In this document: piece by piece, positions 5,755 through 13,008 of the stretch
Layout of the letters: the number at the start of each line of letters is the position of its first letter
How positions within the stretch are numbered: the stretch's first letter is position 1
NCBI RefSeq assembly: GCF_001557115.1
Contig: NZ_LSKQ01000139.1
Coordinates: 1-13,008 of the forward strand
Origin: Erythrobacter sp. CCH5-A1
GTDB taxonomy: Bacteria > Pseudomonadota > Alphaproteobacteria > Sphingomonadales > Sphingomonadaceae
Length of the DNA stretch: 13,008 bases
Direction of reading: 5' to 3'
The notes under the pieces: model-generated
Told to the model about the DNA's origin: nothing
The model's database searches: none
What the model saw: the letters and a program-made list of their open reading frames with translations, nothing else
Translations under genes and position numbers: made by a program

Positions 5755-7530
5755 GTGGCTGGCGAACTGACCCTCTCCCCCGTCCTGTCCGACGCGCTGG
5801 TGATTCTCGGTTCGGCCGGCATCGTCATCCCGCTTTTCGCCCGCTTCCGCATCACCCCGATCATCGGCTTCATCCTGATCGGGGTAGCTGTAGGCCCATC
5901 CGGCCTCGGCTCGCTGGTCGATGAACATCCATGGCTGTATTACATCACCATCACCAATGTGGTGAGATTGGTGCCCTTCGCCGATTTCGGCATTATCCTG
6001 CTGCTGTTCGCCATCGGGCTCGAATTGTCGTTCAACCGCTTGTGGGCGATGCGCAAGCTGGTGTTCGGCCTCGGCGCGCTCGAGGTGCTGATAAGCGGCG
6101 GCGCGCTCGCGCTGTTTCTTGGTCTGGTGAGCAGCATGAGCGTCACTGCGGCGCTGGCGCTGGGCTTTGCGCTCGCCTTCTCTTCGACCGCGATCGTCCT
6201 GCCGATCTCGGGTACGAAATCGCCGGTGGGTCGCGCGGCGCTCTCGATGCTGCTGTTCGAGGACATCATGATCGTGCCGATCATCTTCATCCTCGGCGCG
6301 CTCGCGCCCAATGCGGCTGAGGACGGGTGGGCCGGCATGATCGAAACCCTGTGGCAGGGGGCATTGGTGATCACCGTTCTCCTCGTGGCCGGGCGCTTTC
6401 TCCTCCCTCGCCTGTTCGCGCAGGCCGCACGCACCAAGAGCCCCGAGCTGTTCCTCTCGGCCTCGCTGCTGGTGGTGATCGGCGCGAGCCTTGCGACCGC
6501 GCTGGTCGGCCTCTCGCCCATCGTCGGCGCGCTGATCGCCGGGCTGCTGATCGCCGAGACCGAATACCACACCGAGGTCGAACTGATCATGGAGCCCTTC
6601 AAGGGCCTTGCCCTCGGCGTCTTCCTCATCACCGTGGGCATGAGCATCAATTTGGCCGAGATCGCCGGCCAGATCGGCACGATCGCGCTCGCGGTGACCG
6701 GGGTGGTGGTGTTCAAGGCGATCGTCACCGGGATCCTCCTGCGGCTGATGGGCGCGCGGCGCAGCACCGCGGCCGAGACCGGCCTGCTGATGGCTTCCCC
6801 GTCGGAGACCACGCTGATCGTGCTCGCCGCGGCGACCAGCGCGCTGGTGCTCGATGCCGAGACCGCGCGCTTCTGGCAGACCGTCACCGCGATCGGCCTC
6901 ACCATCACCCCGCTCCTCGCCAAACTCGGCGCGGTCATCGCGCGGCGCGTCGACGCGACAGTGCATGTGCCCGACGAGGACGACACCGACAGCGCGCGCA
7001 CCATCATCGTCGGCGGCGGCCGCGTCGGGCGGCTGGTCGCCGACATGATGCGCACCCATGGCAAGCCCTATGTGATGATCGATTCGAACCCCGATCTGAT
7101 CGCCAGCGCCAAGATCGACGGTTATCGCGCAACCTTCGGCGATGCCGGGCGCAGCGACACGCTGGCGCGGCTCGGGGTCGAAACGGCGCCTGCCGTCGTG
7201 CTGACCATGGACGAGCCGGTGCTCGCCCAGCGCCTCGTGGCGAAACTGCGCCAATCCTATCCTGACCTGCTGATCGTCGCCCGTGCGCGCGATCCCGATC
7301 ACGCCGCCGCGATGTACCGCGCGGGCGCGAGCCATGCGGTGCCGGAAACGCTTGAGGCCTCGCTCCAGCTATCGGAGGCCGTGCTCGTCGACATCGGCGT
7401 CGCGATGGGCCCGGTGATTGCCTCGATCCACGCCAAGCGCGACGAGTTCCGCGAGCAGCTGGAGCGTGACGGGGGGCTCAGCGAGAAGCCGAAGCTCAAG
7501 ACCGCCAGCCTGCGCGAGCGCGAGGCCTAG
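5755..7530 (+). CDS. CPA2-family monovalent cation:proton antiporter (KefB-like)
   Basis: A 591-residue inner-membrane protein. Residues about 5-385 are a series of hydrophobic segments (roughly 10-13 helices) beginning VLSDALVILGSAGIVIPLFARF, typical of the Na+/H+ exchanger domain of CPA2. They include the family's ALAFSSTAIVLPI (Ser143-Ser144-Thr145) and LSPIVGALIAGLLIAETEY. Residues about 414-530 are a TrkA-N/RCK nucleotide-binding domain with the dinucleotide motif VGGGRVGR (Gly420-Gly425). KefB/KefC members exchange K+ or Na+ for protons and are gated by ligands; the ion and ligand cannot be read from sequence. An in-frame TAA at 5743 leaves only TTG 5749 or GTG 5755 as early starts; GTG is preferred, and neither has a Shine-Dalgarno sequence. 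It begins about 30 bases after the GNAT-nitrilase stop. Its TAG stop overlaps the opposing gene's stop. Confidence 0.9.
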   Translation: MAGELTLSPVLSDALVILGSAGIVIPLFARFRITPIIGFILIGVAVGPSGLGSLVDEHPWLYYITITNVVRLVPFADFGIILLLFAIGLELSFNRLWAMRKLVFGLGALEVLISGGALALFLGLVSSMSVTAALALGFALAFSSTAIVLPISGTKSPVGRAALSMLLFEDIMIVPIIFILGALAPNAAEDGWAGMIETLWQGALVITVLLVAGRFLLPRLFAQAARTKSPELFLSASLLVVIGASLATALVGLSPIVGALIAGLLIAETEYHTEVELIMEPFKGLALGVFLITVGMSINLAEIAGQIGTIALAVTGVVVFKAIVTGILLRLMGARRSTAAETGLLMASPSETTLIVLAAATSALVLDAETARFWQTVTAIGLTITPLLAKLGAVIARRVDATVHVPDEDDTDSARTIIVGGGRVGRLVADMMRTHGKPYVMIDSNPDLIASAKIDGYRATFGDAGRSDTLARLGVETAPAVVLTMDEPVLAQRLVAKLRQSYPDLLIVARARDPDHAAAMYRAGASHAVPETLEASLQLSEAVLVDIGVAMGPVIASIHAKRDEFREQLERDGGLSEKPKLKTASLREREA

Positions 7531-7694
7531 CCCAGCGGCTCCACGCTGCGTTCGAGCGTCTTGAAGCGAGTGCCATCGGCTTGCCGCACGGTGATTGTCA
7601 CGTTGCCGCCCTTGCTCACATTCCGGTCTTCGACCGTGCCGGTCTTGCCCTTGTGCGTCCCGGCAATCACGACGCATGCGTCACCGTTCTGCAT
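7527..7694 (-). CDS. Small KOW-motif protein
   Basis: A 55-residue protein dominated by a KOW motif: [19 protein letters not shown] (residues 3-21) has the Gly-Asp...Gly-x-x-Lys-Gly-x-x-Gly-x-Val pattern of ribosomal protein L24 and NusG/Spt5 KOW domains, which bind RNA or proteins. The rest (ITVRQADGTRFKTLERSVEPL) completes a small beta-barrel-like sequence. It is too short to be L24 itself, so a specific role is unknown. The frame is open upstream to 7790, but ATG 7694 is chosen because GGGGAGG lies nine bases before it and the KOW fold begins there. It overlaps the end of the exported-protein gene by 14 bases, suggesting translational coupling, and is the last gene of the alaS cluster. Its stop shares a CTAG with the antiporter's stop. 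Confidence 0.75.
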   Translation of the reverse strand: MQNGDACVVIAGTHKGKTGTVEDRNVSKGGNVTITVRQADGTRFKTLERSVEPLG

Positions 7695-8178
7695 CGATGT
7701 CCGCCTCCCCGCGCGCCACAGCCAGGCCCAGTGGCTCCATGAGCGGCTTGATGCGCCACGCCTCCCCGGCGGTGACATCGTTGCCGTCATAAAGCAGGTA
7801 AACCTTCCAGCCCTTGCCCGCCCGGATCACCCGATATTCGGCAAGGTGCTTCTCCTCGACCAGCGTGCCGCTGTCATCATAAGCCTCGAGCATCTCCACA
7901 TGCGAGAACGCGAAACCCCTGTCGGTGCGGGTGACTTCGGCGGTGTAGACCGTGTTGCACCAGCCTTCGCACAAGGTGAATTCGGCCATCGGCTTGGCCG
8001 TGGCGGGGTCCGTGAAGAAGCGAACCTCGAACCCGCCGAGATCACCGCTTTCCGCCCCCATAGTGACATTGCCGTAAAGCCCCTGGGGAAAGGGTGGCTC
8101 GGGGCTTTTCGCCTCGACCAGAGCTCCGCATGCAAAAAGCAGCGCAGCGGCCAGAGCGAGGCGAAACGGATTGGTCAC
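7681..8178 (-). CDS. Small exported protein of unknown family
   Basis: A 165-residue protein that I do not recognise. The N-terminus [25 protein letters not shown] is a signal peptide: one Arg, a hydrophobic core, and a plausible signal-peptidase I site after VEA (residue 23). LFAC at 14-17 is a poor lipobox (Phe at -2), so a lipoprotein is possible but less likely. The mature part is acidic to neutral and beta-rich, with a CEGWC (Cys70, Cys74) that could form a disulphide in the periplasm, and it ends near [25 protein letters not shown]. The GTG start at 8178 overlaps the alaS stop as GTGA, so translation is probably coupled to alaS. No strong independent ribosome-binding site is visible. 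The gene in turn overlaps the KOW-protein gene. Confidence 0.72.
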   Translation of the reverse strand: MTNPFRLALAAALLFACGALVEAKSPEPPFPQGLYGNVTMGAESGDLGGFEVRFFTDPATAKPMAEFTLCEGWCNTVYTAEVTRTDRGFAFSHVEMLEAYDDSGTLVEEKHLAEYRVIRAGKGWKVYLLYDGNDVTAGEAWRIKPLMEPLGLAVARGEADIDAER

Positions 8179-10829
8179 CCCGCCATCGCCGCCTTGACCG
8201 CCGCCAGCGCCTCCGCCGCCTTGCTGCCGTCGGGCCCGCCGCCCTGCGCCATGTCGGGCCGGCCGCCGCCGCCCTTGCCGCCGAGCGCTTCGACACCGGC
8301 GCGCACCAGATCGACCGCGCTGAAGCGGCCGGTGAGGTCATCCGTCACCGCCGCCGCGATGCTCGCCTTGCCGTCATTGACCGCGATCACTGCCGCAACC
8401 CCGCTGCCCATGCGCTGCTTGGCCGCATCGAGCAGCGGGCGCAGTTCCTTGGGATCGAGCCCATCGAGCACCTGCCCGCTGAAGGTGACGCCCGCGACGG
8501 TCTCGTCCGCGTTCGCCGCCGCGCCGGTTCCGCCGCCGCCCAGCGCGAGGGCCTTCTTCGCCTCGGCCAACTCTTTCTCGAGCCGCTTGCGCTCGTCGAG
8601 CAGCGCGGCGAGCCTTGCGGGGACTTCCTCGGGGGTCGCACGGATCACGCTGGCGGCGCTCTTCAAGGCTTCCTCGCGTCCGACCAGCCACTGGCGCGCG
8701 CCCTCGCCCGTCATCGCCTCGATCCGGCGCACGCCCGAGGAGACCGCGCTTTCCGAGACGATCCGGAAGATGCCGATATCGCCCGTGGCGCGCACATGGG
8801 TGCCGCCGCACAGTTCGACCGAATAGTTGCGGCCTTCCTTGCCGGCGCGGCCCATCGCGAGCACGCGGACCTCGTCGCCGTACTTCTCGCCGAACAATGC
8901 GAGAGCGCCCGCCGCGACGGCGTCGTCGGGGGTCATCAGCCGGGTGCTGACGGTCTCGTTGGCGCGGATCTCGGCGTTCACCTCGACCTCGATCGCGGCG
9001 ATGTCTTCGGGCGTGAGGGCAACGGGGTGCGAGAAGTCGAAGCGCAGGCGGTCTTCGGCCACGAGGCTGCCCTTCTGCGTAACGTGCCCGCCAAGGCGAT
9101 TGCGCAGCGCGGCATGGACGAGGTGCGTGGCCGAGTGGTTGGCGCGGATGCGGTCGCGCCGCCCGGCATCGACCTTCAGCTCGACCGTGTCGCCGACGCT
9201 GACCGTGCCCTCCTCGATCCGCGCCTGGTGCGCGTGGAGACGACCGAGCGGCTTGGATGTGTCGGTCACAGCCGCGCGCAGCCCGCCGAGGCTGGCGATG
9301 GTGCCGGCATCGCCCGTCTGGCCGCCGCTTTCACCATAGAACGGGGTCTGGTTGGTGAGGATAACGACCTCATCGCCCGCCGCAGCGCTGGCAACTTCGG
9401 CCCCGCCCTTGACGATCGCAACGACCTTGCCCTCGCCGCTGGTGGCGGCGTAGCCGGTGAATTCGGTCGCGCCCTCGCGCTCGGCGATGTCGAACCACAC
9501 CTCGCCCGAAGCCGCCTCGCCCGAGCCCTTCCACGCGGCGCGCGCAGCGGCCTTCTGGCGGGCCATCGCGGCGTCGAAGCCTTCGCGGTCGACCCCGATG
9601 CCGCGCGCGCGCAGGGCGTCCTCGGTGAGGTCATAGGGGAAGCCGTAGGTGTCGTAGAGGCGGAAGGCGACTTCGCCGTCGAGCTCGCCGCCGGTCGCGA
9701 GGTCGCCGGTCGCTTCGTCGAGCAGCTTCAGGCCCTTGTCGAGCGTGCGGCGGAACTGAGTCTCCTCGCGCTCGAGCACCTCGGCGATCAGCGCCTGGCC
9801 GCGCACGAGCTCGGGATAGGCCTGCCCCATCTCGGTGACGAGCGCGGGGACGAGGCGGTGCATCAGCGGCTCGGCAGCACCGAGCAGATGCGCGTGGCGC
9901 ATGGCGCGGCGCATGATGCGCCTCAGCACATAGCCGCGGCCCTCGTTTGAGGGGAGGACGCCATCGGCCATCAGGAAGCTGGTCGAGCGCAGGTGATCGG
10001 CGATGACGCGGTGCGAAGCGGCTTGCTCGCCCGCAGCAGCGACGCCGGTGAGGCTTTCCGAAGCGGAGATCAGCGCCTTGAAGGTGTCGGTGTCGTAGTT
10101 GTCATGGACGCCCTGCAGCACCGCGGCGACGCGTTCGATCCCCATGCCGGTATCGATCGAGGGTTTCGGCAGGTCGATTCGGTTGCCGCCAGCCTGCTGC
10201 TCGTATTGCATGAACACGAGGTTCCAGATCTCGACGAAGCGGTCGCCGTCCTCGTCGGGGCTGCCGGGAGGGCCGCCGAAGATGTGCTCGCCGTGATCGT
10301 AGAAGATTTCCGAGCACGGCCCACAGGGGCCGGTGTCGCCCATCGACCAGAAATTGTCCGAGGTCGGAATGCGGATGATGCGATCTTCCGGCAGGCCTGC
10401 GATCTTCTTCCACAGGTCGAAAGCCTCGTCATCGGTGTGGTAGACCGTGACGGTGAGCTTGTCCGTGGGCAGGCCCCATTCCTTGGTCAGCAGCGTCCAC
10501 GCGTGCGTGATCGCCTCTTCCTTGAAATAGTCACCGAAGGAGAAATTCCCCAGCATTTCGAAGAAGGTGTGATGCCTCGCGGTGTAGCCGACATTGTCGA
10601 GATCATTGTGCTTGCCCCCCGCACGCACGCACTTCTGCGAGGAAGCTGCGCGCGGGCTTGCCGGGGTCTCGAGCCCGGTGAAGATGTTCTTGAACGGCAC
10701 CATCCCGGCGTTGACGAACATCAGCGTAGGATCATTGTAGGGCACCAGCGGCGCGCTCGGGGTGGGCGTGTGGCCATTCCGACCGAAATAGTCGAGGAAA
10801 GAGCGGCGGATTTCGTTCGTGGACGTCAT
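8175..10829 (-). CDS. alaS: Alanine--tRNA ligase
   Basis: The 884-residue product is a full-length class II alanyl-tRNA synthetase, charging tRNA-Ala and editing mischarged Ser/Gly. It opens with [30 protein letters not shown], the canonical start. The aminoacylation core includes [14 protein letters not shown] and [20 protein letters not shown]. The editing domain has the zinc motif HSATH (His565, His569), completed by CGGTH (Cys674, His678). The C-terminal part has a coiled-coil segment ([18 protein letters not shown]) and a Gly-rich C-Ala domain ending in [16 protein letters not shown]. Nothing is missing. The frame extends to a TTG at 10847, but ATG 10829 matches the family start. No Shine-Dalgarno sequence precedes it. 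It heads a tight cluster with the exported-protein and KOW genes and lies 219 bases downstream of recA. Confidence 0.98.
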   Translation of the reverse strand: MTSTNEIRRSFLDYFGRNGHTPTPSAPLVPYNDPTLMFVNAGMVPFKNIFTGLETPASPRAASSQKCVRAGGKHNDLDNVGYTARHHTFFEMLGNFSFGDYFKEEAITHAWTLLTKEWGLPTDKLTVTVYHTDDEAFDLWKKIAGLPEDRIIRIPTSDNFWSMGDTGPCGPCSEIFYDHGEHIFGGPPGSPDEDGDRFVEIWNLVFMQYEQQAGGNRIDLPKPSIDTGMGIERVAAVLQGVHDNYDTDTFKALISASESLTGVAAAGEQAASHRVIADHLRSTSFLMADGVLPSNEGRGYVLRRIMRRAMRHAHLLGAAEPLMHRLVPALVTEMGQAYPELVRGQALIAEVLEREETQFRRTLDKGLKLLDEATGDLATGGELDGEVAFRLYDTYGFPYDLTEDALRARGIGVDREGFDAAMARQKAAARAAWKGSGEAASGEVWFDIAEREGATEFTGYAATSGEGKVVAIVKGGAEVASAAAGDEVVILTNQTPFYGESGGQTGDAGTIASLGGLRAAVTDTSKPLGRLHAHQARIEEGTVSVGDTVELKVDAGRRDRIRANHSATHLVHAALRNRLGGHVTQKGSLVAEDRLRFDFSHPVALTPEDIAAIEVEVNAEIRANETVSTRLMTPDDAVAAGALALFGEKYGDEVRVLAMGRAGKEGRNYSVELCGGTHVRATGDIGIFRIVSESAVSSGVRRIEAMTGEGARQWLVGREEALKSAASVIRATPEEVPARLAALLDERKRLEKELAEAKKALALGGGGTGAAANADETVAGVTFSGQVLDGLDPKELRPLLDAAKQRMGSGVAAVIAVNDGKASIAAAVTDDLTGRFSAVDLVRAGVEALGGKGGGGRPDMAQGGGPDGSKAAEALAAVKAAMAG

Positions 10830-11048
10830 GGGCGTGCAGTTAGGCAAAGCGCGGGCCTAAGGCAATGGAGCGCGCAAATTCGGGGCCCCGCAGGTGACAG
10901 GGGCCTTCCGGCAGGCCTCCTGCAAAACGCGAAAGGCCGGTGCGTGCCTGGGGAGAGCACACACCGGCATTCCGCTTGTCCGGGCACCGATTGGGGACAG
11001 CCGGGCCGGAGCGGGACACTCCGGCAGCGGCAGGCGCCCGCTTGGGAA
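10830..11048 (-). promoter_or_regulatory. recA-alaS intergenic region with several hairpins
   Basis: This 219-base gap carries recA termination and alaS initiation. Besides the hairpin at 10937-10967 (listed separately) it holds a 6-bp stem CCGGAG/CTCCGG (11006-11011 with 11019-11024), the perfect palindrome CGGGGCCCCG at 10881-10890, and a GGCCT/AGGCC stem (10902-10906 with 10913-10917). Several could form in an alaS leader. I found no T-box features, which would be unexpected in this phylum, and no clear -35/-10 pair for alaS. Confidence 0.4.
10924..10967 (-). terminator. Probable recA terminator
   Basis: An 11-bp stem with a single G-U wobble (10957-10967 with 10937-10947) and a nine-base loop lies about 80 bases after the recA stop, read on the minus strand. 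It is followed by CCTTTCGCGTTTT, a weak, interrupted U-tract. The stem is strong but the tail is poor, so readthrough into alaS is possible. Confidence 0.55.
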
Positions 11049-12116
<1,068 letters not shown>

Positions 12117-12176
12117 CGCACGCGCTCCTTCGCTTGCCTAGGGGCAATGCGGAGTTTTCCGCCGCCCTTGAAGGAG

Positions 12177-12226
12177 TATGTATCGCATTTGTTCTCATGG
12201 AACAAGTAGGGAACGGAAAATTTTTT
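12177..12226 (-). promoter_or_regulatory. Probable recA promoter with AT-rich upstream element
   Basis: On the minus strand TTGTTC (12205-12200) is followed 17 bases later by TACATA (12182-12177), a weak -10; CATACT slightly downstream is an alternative. Just upstream, A6T4 (12226-12217) is positioned like an UP element. The -35 falls inside the LexA box, which fits repression. Exact hexamers are uncertain. Confidence 0.5.
12200..12214 (-). promoter_or_regulatory. LexA (SOS) box of recA
   Basis: The minus strand reads GTTC-CCTACTT-GTTC, an exact match to the direct repeat GTTC-N7-GTTC that alphaproteobacterial LexA binds. It lies 84-98 bases before the recA ATG and overlaps the likely -35. 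A third, inverted copy (GTTC on the plus strand at 12191-12194) lies five bases further in. Confidence 0.88.
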
Positions 12227-12248
12227 GCGCGGCCGCCCCGTCCCGTCC

Positions 12249-13008
12249 CTACTCGCGATCCGATTCCCGCGCCTTCCACTCGGCGGTGGCGGTAGAATTG
12301 GCCGGAACGGTCACCTCGATCGTCTGCCAGCCGTTCTTGAGCACGGGTTTGCGGCCCGGATAACGGATCTCGTAGTCGCCGCCCCAGCCCAGTTGCAGCC
12401 GCACGGTGACCGGGTGCGGGTTGGCGTTGGTGAGCACCGCGCGCATCGGGGACCACTTGGCGAGGTCCGAGCTGCGGCCGTTGCGAGTGTAATTGCCGCA
12501 GATCCCGAAGACCTGCGCGCTTTCACCCAACGCCAGCTCGACATCCTGCCCGCGGGCATAATCGCGCAAGGTCGTCTGTGCGGCGAGCTGCGGTCCGCGG
12601 GAGGTCGGCTCGAACAGCGTCATCTGCCCCTGCGGCAGCGCGATGCCGAGGCCCTTCTTGTCCTCGTTCTTGGTCACCAGCAGCATATTGGCGGCGTCGG
12701 GTTCGTCGTATTCCGGGTCGATGAGGTTGGTGGGATCGCACTGCGTCTCGTAGAGCAGCCGTGCCTTGACCGCGTCCTTGTTCAGGAAGGCGACCTGCTT
12801 CATCCCCTTGGCCGAGACATCGACGCGGCCGGGCACGCGGAACAGCTTGAGGTCGCCGAGGTCTTCCTCATCCGCGGTGACGACCGACACGGGAGCGGCC
12901 ATAAGCGCAGGGGCCTCGCGGCGCATGGCCGTCACCACGATCGCGCTGGCGTCCATGTCCATCTCCATCATGCCGGGCGGCGGAGGAGGTGCTGGTGGCG
13001 GCGGGGGC
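12249..13008 (-). CDS. Probable DUF4139/MuiA-like protein, C-terminal part
   Basis: Only the last 252 residues are in the window; the N-terminus lies beyond the right edge. The visible part begins with a proline-rich linker (five Pro, Ala, five Pro, Gly; 12972-13007) and then a Met/Asp patch MMEMDMDAS. The frame reads through from the edge, so the Met codons at 12966-12971 are probably not the start. The following domain (LGDLKLFRVPGRVDVSAKGMKQVAFL, then GIALPQGQMTLFE and GQDVELALGESAQVFG) resembles the C-terminal beta-rich domain of DUF4139/mucoidy-inhibitor-A-like proteins, which also carry a variable low-complexity linker. Molecular function is unknown. The family call is from memory and moderate. 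It stops 132 bases upstream of recA on the same strand. Confidence 0.6.
   Translation of the reverse strand, partial: PPPPPAPPPPPGMMEMDMDASAIVVTAMRREAPALMAAPVSVVTADEEDLGDLKLFRVPGRVDVSAKGMKQVAFLNKDAVKARLLYETQCDPTNLIDPEYDEPDAANMLLVTKNEDKKGLGIALPQGQMTLFEPTSRGPQLAAQTTLRDYARGQDVELALGESAQVFGICGNYTRNGRSSDLAKWSPMRAVLTNANPHPVTVRLQLGWGGDYEIRYPGRKPVLKNGWQTIEVTVPANSTATAEWKARESDRE

Noticed and set aside
5728..7335. Minus-strand open frame of 535 codons opposite the antiporter
   Set aside because: Very rich in Arg, Asp, Gln, Gly and His, the typical reverse complement of a hydrophobic membrane gene; no domain.
8178..8178. Lipoprotein reading of the exported protein (LFAC at residues 14-17)
   Set aside because: Phe at -2 and a long hydrophobic stretch after the Cys fit a lipobox poorly; VEA at 21-23 is a better signal-peptidase I site. 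Not fully excluded.
8094..9950. Plus-strand open frame of 618 codons opposite alaS
   Set aside because: Shadow of alaS: same composition effect, no ribosome-binding site, no family signature.
10385..10918. 14-base repeat CTTCCGGCAGGCCT at 10385-10398 and 10905-10918
   Set aside because: One copy is inside alaS coding sequence (Gly-Leu-Pro-Glu region), the other in the spacer. A 14-base match in 13 kb of GC-rich DNA is near chance expectation, and no further copies were noticed.

Overview
The window reads as ordinary, gene-dense chromosome from a GC-rich alphaproteobacterium, most likely Sphingomonadales (Erythrobacter/Sphingomonas-like). Supporting signs are a CpdR-type cell-cycle response regulator, an alphaproteobacterial SOS box (GTTC-N7-GTTC) before recA, a eukaryote-like NADP isocitrate dehydrogenase, a SapC-family protein of the kind found with TonB receptors in this group, and CTTGC/TAAAG-type promoters. 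The genus is inferred from protein style, not from a database match. I see no phage, transposon, CRISPR array, toxin-antitoxin pair or recognisable defence island.

Layout. Positions 1-930 hold a SapC-family gene (+) and a hairpin terminator that serves converging transcripts. Positions 933-2449 hold a divergent pair, an N-formylglutamate amidohydrolase (-) and cpdR (+). Positions 2470-2662 hold a self-contained tRNA-Val(GAC) unit with promoter, tRNA and intrinsic terminator. Positions 2715-7530 hold a tight co-directional run: icd, a two-domain GNAT acetyltransferase/nitrilase enzyme, and a CPA2 (KefB-like) cation:proton antiporter with a C-terminal NAD-binding domain. That run ends against an opposing cluster, with both final stop codons packed into one CTAG at 7527-7530. 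The opposing cluster (7527-10829, read leftward) is alaS, a small exported protein of unknown family and a 55-residue KOW-motif protein, with overlapping reading frames. Then come recA (-) with a LexA box, and the C-terminal part of a probable DUF4139/MuiA-like protein (-) that runs off the right edge.

How it fits together. icd, alaS and recA are housekeeping genes that, from memory, often lie close together in alphaproteobacteria. The genes between icd and alaS (GNAT-nitrilase, antiporter, KOW protein, exported protein) are the less understood part and hold the best candidates for new biology. The GNAT-nitrilase appears catalytically intact but belongs to a branch with no settled substrate that I know of. 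The alaS-exported protein-KOW arrangement suggests translational coupling. Nothing here amounts to a clearly new multi-gene system, and most findings are modest.
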